Assembly: GCF_963678635.1 (NCBI RefSeq)
Contig: NC_087066.1
Coordinates: 36,831,152-36,895,151 of the forward strand
DNA: 64,000 nucleotides
From: Symsagittifera roscoffensis
Taxonomy: Eukaryota; Xenacoelomorpha; Acoela; Convolutidae
Reading direction: 5' to 3'
Part shown: piece by piece, positions 43,691-55,639 of the stretch
Layout: every line of letters begins with the position of its first letter
Numbering within the stretch: the first letter of the stretch is position 1
The notes under the pieces: model-generated
What the model saw: only the letters and a program-made list of their open reading frames with translations
The model's database searches: none
What the model was told of the DNA's origin: nothing
Made by a program: the position numbers and the translations under genes

Positions 43691-45053
43691 TTTTGGGGAT
43701 CATTTTCCGGAGCCATTTCAATTTTTCCAAGTTCAAACCACCGTTTAAGCGCATCATCATAGGTTCCATCCACATGCTCCAAACCAAAGAATTCGCTCAG
43801 GGCATCTTTTGCTCCTACTGCTGAGGCTAAGAAAGCGCGTAAAGCGAGTAGACGAGCGGAAGTAACGCCCAAGCCACCTTTGCCTGCCGTGAGAACTGCT
43901 TGTGAAAACTGGTTATCATCCAATTTCACGTAAGTGACCATGCATAACGAATTTCTTAATATCTTGTCGTAGCGTTCCAAAAAATCATTTTGCAAATAAC
44001 GAGGGCTAGTACGCAAAAAATATAGGAGTTTTGGCATGCTAAAGCAATTTTTCAGGAGGTAAAAAGTATAATGGGCGTCTAGTTTGTCAATGACATTCGA
44101 AATTTTTTCAAGTTTTTTAATTTTTTCGTCGAGCAATTCTTTTCGACAAAGTTCGCCGACTGGAGATCCTAAAATGAGAATTCTTCTTTTGTTTTTATTT
44201 TTATTTTGGGGCATATTTTTCGAAATTGTGTTAAAATTGAATTATACTGTGTACTAGTAGTCAGTCCCAAAAAACAAAGTTCGTACTTCTCTTTTTTCAA
44301 GCTCAGGCTGTAAACTTGTTCAAATTTCAGAATGTTTTTAAGGTCCTGGAGTACTACCTTATAGTCGTCGGCTAAATTTCCATCATCCAAATACCAGATG
44401 TTAGTTTTTGACTCCAACTGTTTGACTAGTGTATGAATTGTTTCCGCAAAAAAGGGTTGAGCTTCAGTATCACCTTGCTGAGTTCCGTCTTCTGACATTA
44501 TGACAGAGCTTCCGGAAAAAAGGTAACTAGGTTTACCATACGCGCAATGGGTGTAATTATACAATTCGGGGCGATTTGAATAAACATGATTCAGCATTGT
44601 TTCTCTTAGAGAGTTGAAGGCATTCTTAAAATCTAGTTTTAAAAGAACAGTGCATTTTGGATTGTCGTCGCGTTCAATTAGGTTTCGAAACGAGTGCGCT
44701 GCTATTTCTGCTCCTCGTTTGGTACCGCATCCTACCTGTACGTTTCCGAAAAAATTTTGTCGCTCGGAGAGGGCCTTGCTTCCAGCGCATTTAGACGCGA
44801 TACGTCTCAGCGTGTTGCCTATGGCAATCGGTCTCAACCCTCCGTGTATCTTTATGGGGGCGACAAGCATTGCGCCAAAAAAGAAAGGCCTTAGAGTTTC
44901 GGGTATTTTGCCATCTCCAATGAGGTTTATCAGCTTAGTAAGCGATTTCAGAAAATTAAGTCCTGCACTGCCATTCGACTCACTAACAAGGTCTTTAAAA
45001 ATTTGAGGAACTATTTTGTCAGGACCTGCTGCTGAGTCGTTCGGAAAGGACAT
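43669..45053 (-). pseudogene. LINE copy 1, reverse transcriptase
   Basis: The 294-residue frame from 45053 includes LRPIAIGNTLRRIASK (fingers), KLDFKNAFNSL with the motif A Asp at 44633, EDGTQQGDTEAQPFFAE (motif B) and WYLDDGNLADD with YLDD at 44393-44382 (motif C). After a frameshift near 44190 the 181-residue frame 44214-43669 supplies the thumb: YLLKNCFSMPKLLYFLRTSP and LTAGKGGLGVTSARLLALRA. The catalytic aspartates are all retained. Confidence 0.88.
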
Positions 45054-45079
45054 TATTGCTTTGTATAGGTCGAAATCGG

Positions 45080-45576
45080 TTACAAAAAACTATACAACTT
45101 TTCTGGATTTGGAGCTGCAAATTTGGCTCGCTGAGGGTGCTTAGACAACAGTTTTTGATAGTTATCAGTTGAAAAAGGAGCAATTTTGTCATCCGAAGCA
45201 GCAAGCCTTATTCCTACCTTTACATTTCCTTCATCGAGCTCACTACTTATTAGCTTTATTCTCTGCTCGAGGTCACTTAGAGGCGGGCTTGAAACTTGGG
45301 GATGGGGTTTTGGAAGTGACACGTCATTTGCTCGAATTTTTTTATTTATCAAAGAGCTCATGCTTGTGGTCTGTTTGCGTCCACTTCTTCTCGGTTGCTC
45401 CAAAAAAACAAGAACGACGTTAAAAAAATTAGCCGTTTTGTAACATCTTCTACACTGTAGATGATGTCATTTATTTTGTCCGACAGCATTTCCACCAAGG
45501 AAACACGCGAGTCTTTTGGTACTCTCTTGAGCACTCGGGCATTTGAGATGACTGTATTAACATAATTGTCTAGCAC
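45080..45576 (-). pseudogene. LINE copy 1, N-terminal region
   Basis: Frames 45358-45576 and 45080-45403 encode a basic, Ser-rich stretch and then KVGIRLAASDDKIAPFSTDN, followed by LLSKHPQRAKFAAPN. This Arg-Leu-x-Ser-Asp-Asp...Lys-His-Pro pattern lies just upstream of RT in this LINE group. No Cys2His2 finger, as found in R2, is visible. Confidence 0.65.
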
Positions 45577-45839
45577 TATATCATTACCTATTGTTGCTTT
45601 ATTAACAGATTTTACATCAACGCATAAAGGGTTTTCCTAGAGTCGCTAAGAGAAATAATTACACAACTGATATCATGCCAACTAAAACAACAATCACATC
45701 TAATCCAATTTATCAGTCCTGAAGGTTTTAAGCAATCTTTGCTTGTACACTCTTTTTTGTTTTTCCTCATCTTGACGCAGCATAAAGGTAAAAAAAGGAT
45801 TTTGACTGGAATTTAGGGCCTCTCCCTTGTTGGATTTCA

Positions 45840-46005
45840 ACAATTTAACTTAGTTACATGCAAAAATAGTGAATTCAAGGCTGGGTCTCAGAATCCCGAC
45901 CACGAGGTCAATCCTAAAAACAGGACTACTACTTATTATCATTTTACGATTGTTTTTGTTTAGTACATGAAAATTATCATATCCATCGGATATAATAAAT
46001 TTAAA
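45840..46005 (-). repeat. LTR copy 3, remaining part (antisense)
   Basis: Minus strand: TTGCATGTAACTAAGTT, GACCTCGTGGTC, AGTAGTAGTCCTGTTTTTAG, matching 9290-9370 in LTR copy 1. It picks up where 42465-42670 stops, apart from a possible short target duplication (CAAATT/CAATTT). Confidence 0.7.
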
Positions 46006-46324
46006 ATGTTAATTCAAAGTTTTTGCCAATTTTGTGCATTATCAGGATTAAAAACTTTTTTTTTACAATATTTACATAACGATCAAGGATCTGAAAAATG
46101 AGAATCATGTCTAAAAAGGCTCTAAAAACTTTTAAACAATCAAATTTAAACAACTGTAATTACATAATAAATTACGTAATCATGAATAACATTTTCCTGT
46201 AAATTTCTGAGATTTTTTTAGTTTTTTGTTCTTTCATGGTTAGAAAATTTTGATTTGTGAACATTTTCGATTCTGACATGTCACTTTTTTAACTTTTATC
46301 CATGTTATACATAGAGTATAATTT
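46006..46324. other. AT-rich spacer
   Basis: Nothing recognised between the split LTR and the Penelope-like element. Confidence 0.5.
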
Positions 46325-46329
46325 TAGTG

Positions 46330-46745
46330 TTAATTCCCGGCTTCTGAATTCATCGCGTGTGTTGATCCTCGGCCTCTCCCTCCAAATATGCAAAGCCTCT
46401 AGTATCAGTAGCTAATGAGTGTTGGCCGTTTGGTCTTTTATCTCTGACTTCAGATCAGCAGTACCGGCTATCTCCTTATTACATTCTAACAAGTGTTGCC
46501 CTACTGGGGAGTTCCCTTTGCGGTGTTCATCGACAATCGTGGCTAAATGTCTAGCCGACATAGGTGGAGTTACATCCACTACATTTAATCTTATACACCA
46601 CTTTTGATCTCAGTTCACGAGCAAAGGAAGTTTTGAGGGATGGCAAGCATGTTTTTAATTTTCTTGTCGTAAAAATTAATTGTTTCCCGCATATTAGGCG
46701 AACCTTTGCAGCTAACAGTCGAGATGGATTACCTTGATATTGCAT
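46330..46745 (-). pseudogene. GIY-YIG endonuclease of the Penelope-like element
   Basis: SKVVYKIKCSGCNSTYVG at about 46607-46554 is the GIY...YIG core with the embedded CxxC typical of Penelope endonucleases. After a frame change come ARHLATIVDEHRKGNSPVGQ and HLLECNK (catalytic Arg and Glu present), and then EALHIWRE with INTRDEFRSREL at 46400-46330, the conserved C-terminal block. It cuts target DNA for integration; this copy is frame-broken. Confidence 0.88.
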
Positions 46746-46904
46746 TGTAAGAAGGGGGTGAGTTTTTCAACCATTTATCATTTCTCGGTTCTGATGCCTT
46801 CACCTCTAAATTTTTCTTTGCCTCAACAATCTTGTTAAGAGTTTCAAACACTACCCTGTCCGACTAATTTTTTGGGATACTGATTTTCAATCCATTGTTT
46901 TGAT

Positions 46905-48057
46905 TTAGAATGGTGCCGGTATCAGTGGGTTTTTGGTACCAACCACATGTGACCTTTTTTTTCCTGAATCCACGTTGACACTTAATTCCGAAAAGGCCAA
47001 AAAACCGTTACCATCAAGTTCTTCTACAGTGAACTGCAAGTTTGGATGCAACTTATTGGCAGCCTCGAAAACTACCCCAAGATCGCCCTTGACAGTTCTA
47101 ACTATGTCGTCCACATATCTTTGAAAAACTTTAACACCATTCACAGTCCGATCTGCTTCCTGTAGTTTTTGCATGCCATACTGTTTCAGCGATGTCTGCG
47201 TTTTCGGATTCCGATATGTAACCACACGCTAAGTGGTACCAATTTAAACAAACTTCGCATTCTTCCCCTTTAGTCCAATATGCCACCTTTTTTGACATCC
47301 AGGGCACACTTCCTTGTTACCCTCATTTAGCACAGTCAATTTTGGTACTTCATTCTTTAATGCAGGTTCGTATTCTTTGAGCCTAAAATTGACCAAAATT
47401 ACAGCAAGGGAGGCGCCTATTGCTAAACCGTCTTTTTGTACATATCACAAACCATTGCATTTAAAGTGTACCTTACTCACTGCCAAATTCAGTAGTTTTT
47501 CATAGTCTTGCGAGATAATTCCCGATGGTTGATTTGCTCATATAATCTCCTCAGGGCTATTTCAACCGCTTCCTTCAGCGGGACATTACTGTACAAACTC
47601 TTTACATCAAGGGAGAGTATACTCTCATCAGAGTCCAACTCAGTTTTCTCCAAGATCTCCTTGGCCATTTGAGTGTTCGTTTCTATGTTTGCTACCTCAA
47701 TTTCATCAAAGTACTTTGCCAATGTTTTATTTAGGTTGTCATATGAGCTACCAGGTAAATAAAGGATGGGACGAAGTGGTGTGCCTTGTTTGTGTACTTT
47801 TGCTAATCCATACAGCCTAGCCGGCTGCGCTCCCGTTGATCTCAACCTAGTATACAGTCTTTATTTTTCATCGCGAGTAATTCTTTGCTTATGTCTTTTT
47901 CAATTTTCATAATCACGCTGTCTGTCAGATTCTTCCTCTTACTAAATTGTTTTGCCTGTAATAAATTTTTCAGTTTATTCTCATTTGTCTCCTTTTTCAT
48001 TACACAAAAACCCAATCCCTTATCAAACATCCCCAATATCCATCGGAGATGGATCAA
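46905..48057 (-). pseudogene. Penelope-type reverse transcriptase
   Basis: LYGLAKVHKQGTPLRPIL at 47815-47762 and SLDVKSLYSNVP at about 47614-47579 (motif A Asp near 47608) are hallmark Penelope motifs. DGLAIGASLAVILVNFRL near 47440-47385 is motif B; RYVDDIVRTVKGD has the YVDD of motif C at 47117-47106; then HPNLQFTVEELDGNGFLAF. Between motifs B and C lies an extra VCPGCQKRWHIGLKGK stretch (about 47310-47260), which looks like a small Cys/His insert. Broken by stops. Confidence 0.88.
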
Positions 48058-48060
48058 CCT

Positions 48061-49480
48061 TTTCCCTCAACTCTTGGCTTCTCATATAGTAAAAAATGAT
48101 TTTAATGTTTATTTTTTCAATTCACGACATTCCCGGAAGCTAAAAGATGTTTAAAATCTGTTTTAAGTCTTTCCCCAGAACCCCTCCCAATTCTTCATCT
48201 TCATCAAAATAAAACTCTCTTCAGCACTGATAGGGTTGCAATCTCCAGTCTCGGCCTTCTTGATTGATAAGGTCAGCACAGTAACGATTATGTCAGCACG
48301 ATCGTTCTTTTCCGGAACGCTCTCGGATCTTCACAATTGTTTTCAATTTCTCTCTCCATCCAATTTTCTTTCTATCGCATCTATTTTTTACTAGCGAAAA
48401 TTGTTATTTCCTACAAGCGAAAATCGTTCTTCTGTTTTTCGCGCTGTTTCTGTATTTGCGAAAACCAAAATGATCACGTGTCTTTAAAAACGAACTTATG
48501 AAATTTCATATGTCAGTCAAACTGAACTCTGTCAATTTGTTCATTTTGTCAAACAAGATCGTTTATTCTTTGAAACAGCCAATTCTGCTAAAAAGTGCTC
48601 CAAATAAAATTTTTGTTTCTGCCATGAATTTCAGGCGCATGAATTTTGTTTCAGGCGCGTTGTGGTCGAATGTCTTATTTTGCATCCCCTGAGTCAGAGG
48701 AATGCACTAATCACTAGTGCAAAACCTTTTTTTTTGGATTTCGAGTCGGATCATGATTCATTCCGTTTTTCGCTTTTTTTCATTGCTAGCTTCTGGAAAA
48801 TTTTTGTAGAGCCTGGTGCTGCTTCTCCAGTACAAGCAGAAAATAGTGGAACAAAGCTGCTGTGCTCCAAATCCAGAATTCTTTGTTGGTAGTTTAATGT
48901 TTTGACACTCTCATGATCCTTGTAGGCCTCAGATATAGTTTTGAGGCAGAATTTAGCATAGGGTTGAAAATTTATGCATTGTCCAAAATCCACCTACCCG
49001 TAGACCGTTGAAATCCATGATATCAAGTCGAGTCCATGATATCAAGTCAAGCGTAATCTTGTGTATTGTTTATCTTGTTGAGAAAATGTCGGCAATCCAA
49101 CGATTGAAATTTCGTCTCTATTTCAACATCATGTCGTATTTTTTAGTAGTGTTGCAAAGGTATCACGATTTTCATTATGTCTTAGGTGAGTGTGTCCACC
49201 TTCTGGCCTGAGTAGCGAGTGGGACAATGTGAACGCTTGTCTACATGGGCATGTTTGTGGAGTGTTTGGTGGTTTCCATCCATATCTCAGATGTGAACCA
49301 TCTTTAATTTCTGATTTAATGTGGGAGTGGGAGAATTGTACATTTTAAAGGTAGAGCACGCTTAGCCAGTCGAATGCTCCTTTGTGTGATGCTATATTTT
49401 TTGTTAGTTTTTTTCTAATGAACAATTTTCCATAATTTTAGCAGTTTTTGAGTCTGTGCTGTTCTGTTTCTCAGTGTAGA
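48061..49480. other. Unassigned stretch upstream of the Penelope-like element
   Basis: 1.4 kb without a credible gene. It may include the 5' end of the Penelope-like element. A small direct repeat, TCCATGATATCAAGTC, occurs twice at 49013-49047. Confidence 0.4.
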
Positions 49481-50860
49481 TGTTTCAATTTGTCAGATTT
49501 GATCCGTTTCAGCTATCACTGTTTTCTATTGGATCACGAATGGCTCGTGACCACTCGAAGTTGCTGGAAAACTCCGTGTTACTGAGGAGGTCTAATCCTC
49601 CTATTCTTATTCGTAGTTCAAAAAGGCTGAGATCTTCATCGGTTATATGCTTTTTACATGTAAAACTAGGCAGTAGCTACTGTCTTACGTTTTTCCCAAT
49701 TTCATCCATTTTCCTAACTGCTTCCCGAAATTTTTTTGGTCAAAAGATTTAATTTATTTGAATTGCCTTTGTGTAGCAGGAGTACGCATTTTGTTGTGAT
49801 GTTTTAGCTATTTTGGAAAGCTTCTTTGTTAGCGTAGTTCTCTTTTCAGCTATGCTTTTCATATAATTAGCGCATGCTGATGGACTCTAGAACTATCTTC
49901 CATTTTATTGTTGGTGCCTGCGAATAGCTTTATGGCGCTTTTTCGACGGTTTTTCTTTCTTATGAGTTGACACTCGGAAGGCTTCACCTTGTAGCCGAAA
50001 GCCTTTCCGTGCAGGTGGGCATAGTAATGCACGGACACTCTTAAGATCACATGCGTACCATTTTTGAGTGAAATTTGGTTTTTGCAGGAGCTCGATCTGT
50101 GGGTTAATCCCTTTTTCGTTGATAGCAGTCGCGAGGTGATCACCTTGCGTTGTGGTTTCGGTAGATGTCATAACCGTGTTGTTGACAATTAGATTTCAGA
50201 GATGATCTTATAAGTTGACCAGCGCATGTTGTGGTGCCGGATATAAGAATTCTGGATTTTTAGAGGAAGTTTTCTTTTGAACGAGTTGAAGGCATGTTCT
50301 GTATCAATAAGTAGGTTGGTTATCGTCTATTTCCACTTTCTCAAATTTGTTTTTAGCTGACCTTCCGTGCATTCCCAGGTTGATTTTTGAACGGTCTCAG
50401 CGTATATTTCGTCAAATATTAAGGGGTGGTTTGGCATTGGGTCTTCACTTACTTCAGTTATATTGTTGGTGTTCGCTGCTTTGGCTTTGGGTTGTTTTTA
50501 TCAAGATAATAAGACTGATTTTCCATCTATTAGGGGAAGTACTCCTTTTGTTTTCTAGTCCAAAAGATAATCAATTGCGGCAGATAAGATGCCTGTACTT
50601 ATCAAATTGTATTGTTTAAACTCCTCGTTCAAACATCTTCTGTGTTGTATGCACATTTTGGGGAATTTTGATATCAAAGAAAACTGCGTCAAATAGACCC
50701 TGCTTCCATAAAAACATGTGGTGGCTCAGAGTTTTGGAATTGCATCCGTTTGTTTTTGATTTAGTTTTGGGGAGCAGCCGATGTGGGAGAAACTTTGCTG
50801 CTTTCATTGCGACGTTAGATTTTGGCGCTTCTCCTACTAATGACAACAGCTAATGGTTCA
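49481..50860 (-). pseudogene. Reverse transcriptase of an unassigned retroelement group
   Basis: Minus-strand pieces in order: LLIDTEHAFNSFKRKLPLK (motif A, about 50325-50270), TTTQGDHLATAINEKG (motif B, TQGD at 50150-50139), QKWYACDL (motif C, first Asp of the DD replaced by Cys, about 50060), GKAFGYKVKPSECQLIRKKN (about 49995), and ELRIRIGGLDLLSNTEFSSN with FEWSRAIRDP at 49615-49520. The TxQGDxLA...WYADD...GYxVxPSKC...RxGGL order differs from the LINE and Penelope RTs here. Frameshifts and stops between pieces. No endonuclease or integrase found next to it. The 50340-50860 part has no recognised function but is also duplicated downstream. Confidence 0.7.
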
Positions 50861-51008
50861 GATCTGCCAACTGGACTTGTTATTGCTTGGAATTATGAAG
50901 CGCGGTTTCCAGTTACTTACATTTTATATTTGTCGCTTACCTTAATTTCAAGTTCATGGTCGATGAACTTCAAGGGGTCAGAGGGGACTGAAGTAATTGC
51001 TGGGGCGA

Positions 51009-51870
51009 AGTAATTGTAGCCGAAAGCCTTTCCGTGCACATCCAGGTGGGCATAGTAATGCACGGACACTCTTCAGATCATATGCGTACCATTTTTGAGT
51101 GAAATTTGGTTTTTGCAGGAGCTCCATCTGTGGGTTAATCCCTTTTTCCTTTATAGCAGTCGCGAGGTGATCATCTTGCGTTGTGCTTTAGGTAGTTGTC
51201 AAAACCGTGTTCTTAACAAATAAATTCGAGAGATGTTCATATGAGTTGACCAGCGCATGTTGTGGTGCCGACATAAGGTTTCTTGATTTTTAGAGGACGT
51301 TTTCTTTTGAACGAGTTGAAGGTATGTTATGTATAAATAGGAAGTCTTTCCTCTATTTCCGGTTTCTCAAATTCGTTTATACCTGAGCTTCTGTGCATTA
51401 TCAGGGTTGATTTTTGAACTGTCTTGGCGTATATTTCTCCAAATATAAAGGGGTGGTATGGCATTGTGTGTTCACTTACTTCAGTTATATTGTTAGTGTT
51501 TGCTGCTTTGGCTTTGGGGTGTTTTTATCAAAATAATAAGGACTGTTTTTCCTTCTATTAGGGGAAGTAATCCTTTTGTTTTCTAGTCTAAGAGATAGCC
51601 AATGGCGGCAGGTAAGATGCCTGTACTCATCAAATCCTATTGTTCAAATTCCTTGTTCAAACATCTTCTGATTTGTATGCCTATTTTGGGGAGTTTTTAA
51701 TTCAAAAAAAAATGCGTCAAATAGACCCTGACGCATAATTGTGACACTGACACTGATTTCATATTTGTCGCTGACTTTAATTTCAAGTTCATGGTCGATG
51801 ATTTTCAACGGGTCAGAGAGGACTGTAGTGATTGCTGGGGCGATGGACTTCATTGGTTTGCATTGCACAG
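51009..51870 (-). pseudogene. Tandem second copy of the unassigned RT region
   Basis: Direct repeat of about 49990-50760: shared blocks include GTAGCCGAAAGCCTTTCCGT, GGGCATAGTAATGCACGGAC, TGTGGGTTAATCCCTTTTTC and ACGAGTTGAAGG. The motif A Asp codon is lost. It ends with QGLFDAFFFELKTPQNRHT at 51750-51690, matching QGLFDAVFFDIKIPQNVHT in copy 1. More decayed than copy 1. Confidence 0.75.
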
Positions 51871-52199
51871 TTTAATTGTTTCGGGTGATGCCGTCGAGAT
51901 TTCATTTGAGTTGTGATTAGGGCTGTGCCGGCCGGTCTGTTGGTGGAGTTGGACCCTTTTGCAAGGTTCTTGATGATGCATTATGAGAAATGGATGCATT
52001 CTTTGCAAATGACACATAAAGTGCCATTTTTCGGAGGTGGTGTTTGAAAATATGGCATTGCGTTTGATCAGCCATAACTTAGAATAAGATCTGTCTATTA
52101 TGGTTATGGAGCTTAAAGTTATGGTGAATATATAAAAAAGTTAGTTGAGCGAGCAAAACTGATAATGTTATTAATATAAAAAGAACAGTGAAAACCATC
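51871..52199. other. Spacer next to the DNA polymerase relic
   Basis: Nothing recognised; could be the decayed C terminus of the polymerase. Confidence 0.35.
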
Positions 52200-55100
52200 A
52201 TTACAAAACATATTAGCACTAAAATTGACGTTTAGATTGGTGGAAAACTCTCTTAAACAATCTTGAACAATCTGAACTCCTCCATGAACAATCTTGGTTC
52301 TCTCTTGTCATGTTTCGTTTGCTTAAAGCAGCAAGTATGGTGGGAAAACTTGTTTTTCGCATCTGCTTTGAAATTATCTCGACAGTACTTGCTTCGCTTG
52401 CTTTACAGTCAAATCTGATCACTTGCTGGGAAGGAGATATTCATCTAAATATTCTTCTGTCAAAACCAAATAGAGAGAATCAGTATCCATTTCAAGCTCA
52501 TCAAAATTTTTGACGTCGTAAGTTTTATCGAATAAGTTTTATACAGCTCCAACTTACCAACTTGGCATAACCCAAGTTAAAGAATCCTGTTTAAATTGGT
52601 TCACAATGTTCTATAAAAGATTGAACTAACTCTTTTTCATACAAATCCTTAGCTACAACATTGAGTCTCTTAAGGAGCTAGTTATTGATAGCTTTATGGT
52701 TTTTTCATCACCAAATTACTGTGTCATTGTATGTTTTGATCTGTCTATAAATTGATAGCCATAGGAACTATTTTCTAGCAGTGTCATTTTTTCGATAATA
52801 TCACACCAGATAAAGGAATCTCTCGCCAGCTCGCCTAACATCAATAGGAGATTAAACGAAACTGTTGAGAAATTTTCGCGGTGTGTGTTATAAAAATTAA
52901 TGAATTTTGTAAATTGCGAAGCTCGATACCAACTTTCTGTGCGGTTGTTTTAACACATAGTTTTCTTCCGCATATGTCCTCAATTTTACCCCAATATCGA
53001 ATTCAGTTAAGTCAATTTTTTTGAAATTAGTTGGGATCTTGGTTATTTTTGCTTTTAGTTCATCTGGAGCATTCAGATTGCATCGCACGTTGCCCAATTT
53101 TGCCAAAGTTTTTATGATTTCGCGGTAGTAACGTGGAAAAAAAGAGTTCTTTCGATTGGCAAATGAGATTTATTGTGATTTTGTTCGTCTTTGCTGTTTT
53201 TGAATATATCCCACTAATTACACTAACTACACTTCTTCTATGTTGATCCCTTTTTATCGAACGTAATTTTTTCGATGCTCATTCATTTTGCTTTTATTGT
53301 TTCTTCGTTTGACATCATCATCAATTAGGCTAGGCTCAACTCCTTGACAAGGACAAAATGAAACTAACCACCTATTGCTTCAAGAACAGTCTTACCATGG
53401 TTGCAACAACCGTCATAACTGAGGCAATCAATTTTTTTCTGTGTTCCTGTAGTGTGCAAGCTCTCAATTTCAAATACAAGTCTGGTTGCATGCAATTATG
53501 ACATGAACGTATTTTCAAACCTAAAAACTCGATTTTGCCTTGCCTTGAATTTTTGTGTTTCTTCATTGTGATCCCATCTCGTATACAAGCCTCTGGGCAT
53601 GTCCTGACACATAGAATAAGGACATAAATTGTTGGCATCAACCCCATCGATTGATTTACCCAAGTGGTTTGATTTTCGAATATAGGTCTCGTTTGCTATA
53701 GCTTTCCTCGTGAAAACAGTTGACGGACTACCGGTCATAACTTCACGTATTTTTTCAAGCAAATCAGTATCACTCGAGAGGAAGGGGTAAAACTTACAAC
53801 CATTTGAGTTCCGTGGACAATTATTCGCCAAATTCGTTAGTCTGCAGCCGAGTTTCATTACATCTATCCCTCAATCGTCATTTAAAGTATGAATTTTTGC
53901 ATCTCTTCAAGGGTAGGAACATTATCTTTGTTTTTATACCACCGTAGAAAATCATGAATCCTTATCACATTTTCTTTTTCCCTGATAAATTTAAAATGAT
54001 TGCTTTTATTTGGACCCGTAGGTGATTTGGTTCTCGGCCCGATTTTTTACGGCTTGCTCTTATTCCAATGTTAAGATTTTTTGATAATCAACAAATTTTA
54101 TCGAGAGGTTTACTGATCTTCAGCTTAATCTAACAATCACCATACAACGGTAGTTGTGGTTCATCGAGCTTGTTGGAGGTATCAAAACAATCGTTTTTGA
54201 AAAGTAGCGTTTCATCTCACTGGCCTTGGAAGCTTTTAGGAAAGTGTCCAAAATAGTAGCTCCACAAAAAACTTCATAGTATCCATAGCTGAAGTTTGAA
54301 GGAAACAAAGTCGTTGGCTTTCTTGATTACTGAAGGTTCATTTTCCTTTTCGTTAGTTAGGTAGGGGATGAGATATGGTTTAAGGAGGTTCATAACATAC
54401 CAATCACTGTCCAATTCAAATACTGGTAGAAAATTAAGGTATCTCTCTAGAAGTTGCATTAAAGAAATCAATTGATTTTTCTAAATCCTGCATAAGTTAG
54501 TGGATGCGTCAGTTTGTTTCTCGTCTTCGATACAGTCTTCTTCATACTCTCTTGATTCACAATTTGGGAACTATCTCGTTTTTTGATAACACTGAAACTC
54601 GTATGTAGTCGATTGTTGATGTGATTTTCAATTTAAAGAAATTTTGACCGCATTTCAGATTTATTTTTGCTGCCAGCAACTCCAGGTTTATCAAAAATTC
54701 AATGATGAGGGATTCTGGATCTTTACCAAATCAAAATATGGGTTTGCTTTGTGATCCGAGCTCATGTTTTTGTCGGTTTAAACTCTTCTTTCAAAGACAA
54801 AAAATAGCGACATTTTTGAATAAGGTTTGTTCTTTGGTATACTCAATATTGAACACATCCAGTTTTTTTTTTCAGATAAAGTCTCTGGTAGAGTGTAAAC
54901 AATTTTGGGGCCGATATTTTTTACGCGATCTCTGCAGCAAATAACATGACGGTTGATGTGATGAGACATTTTAAAACATGTATCGCAAGATGGGCATCGA
55001 AAGCATTTGAAGAAATTGTCACTGTTATTGGCGTGATTAATGTGGTTGTTGTATCGCAGAAGGCTTATTAAATTATAGTATTTACCCATACTTCCTCGAG

Positions 55101-55240
55101 CTAATTCACACACAAAATCACTATTTCCAAGGTCGATATCGTAGATGAAGATGTTTTTCTCTACTACATCTTCAACTAATGGCAGATTATTCATCGAAAC
55201 CCCGCGAAACAGTTTCGAACCACAATCCAATTTTTCAAGA
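52200..55240 (-). pseudogene. Polinton/Maverick-type family B DNA polymerase, copy A
   Basis: Read right to left: FVCELARGSMGKYYNLISLL, then a Cys/His cluster FKCFRCPSCDTCFKMSHHIN-RH (about 55005-54935) and KNIGPKIVYTLPETLSEK; an exonuclease-like block LPVFELDSDWYVMNLLKPYL (about 54430) with VIKKANDFVSFK; FYPF...DLLEKIREV...PSTVFTRKA and GVDANNLCPYSM with the motif A Asp at 53639; KIDCLS-type block near 53400; YAEENYVLKQPHRKLVSSF (about 52990); ENSSYGYQFIDRS (motif B, about 52760); ELEMDTDSLYLVL (motif C, about 52485); KHDKREPRLFMEEFR (about 52290). This is the protein-primed PolB layout used by Polintons to copy their DNA. Many frameshifts and stops; inactive. Confidence 0.88.
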
Positions 55241-55639
55241 AAAATCTTTTAAGACCTTGGAGATGGATGTTTTAAGATTACTTATTTCCTGCAAAAAAAC
55301 TGCATGCGCTCAAAAATAAACTGCAAGAGCTCGAAAAAAGAGTCATTGTATGATTGTTTTGTGTGTTCAACCAAAACCAAACAGTTTACTTGATGATTTC
55401 TCAGAAGTGGTTTGGAAATTGGAGTCTGGGCATCCCATTGGTGCTTTTTTGAGTGAAGCGACAAAACTTGTCACACCAGCGATTAAAATGAATCATCATT
55501 ATTCATTTTGTCTCTCTTGGGTACAAACTTGAGTGAAATGTTGCTTATTTACTTTGTTCTGTATAATTGTCAAGTCTATTTTGTGCGAATCGGTTCATTT
55601 TTGGACTTGAATATTGAACTGTTAATAAATTGTAGTACA

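Larger units (their letters stand above)
42671..45839 (-). mobile_element. RLE-type LINE, copy 1, nested in an LTR
   Basis: 3.2-kb minus-strand element inserted in LTR copy 3. Order from 5' to 3': leader, N-terminal region, reverse transcriptase, thumb, Cys/His block, restriction-like endonuclease, 3' end with an A-rich tail (plus-strand T-run at 42672-42700). Such LINEs copy their RNA at a nick made by their own endonuclease. Several frameshifts separate the parts, so it is inactive, but it is the best-kept copy here. Copy 2 lies at 9.64-12.27 kb. Confidence 0.88.
46325..48060 (-). mobile_element. Penelope-like element with GIY-YIG endonuclease
   Basis: Minus-strand retroelement relic with a Penelope-type RT (46905-48057) followed by a GIY-YIG endonuclease (46330-46745). 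No LTR pair or poly(A) tail is seen. The N-terminal part (47842-48057) reads DKGLGFCVMKKETNENKLKN, matching the region upstream of the RT in this class. Stops and frameshifts at about 47840, 47490, 47230, 46750 and 46553 make it inactive. Confidence 0.9.

Noticed and set aside
44614-45006. 130-residue plus-strand frame
   Set aside because: It is the shadow of the LINE reverse transcriptase, whose catalytic motifs are on the minus strand.
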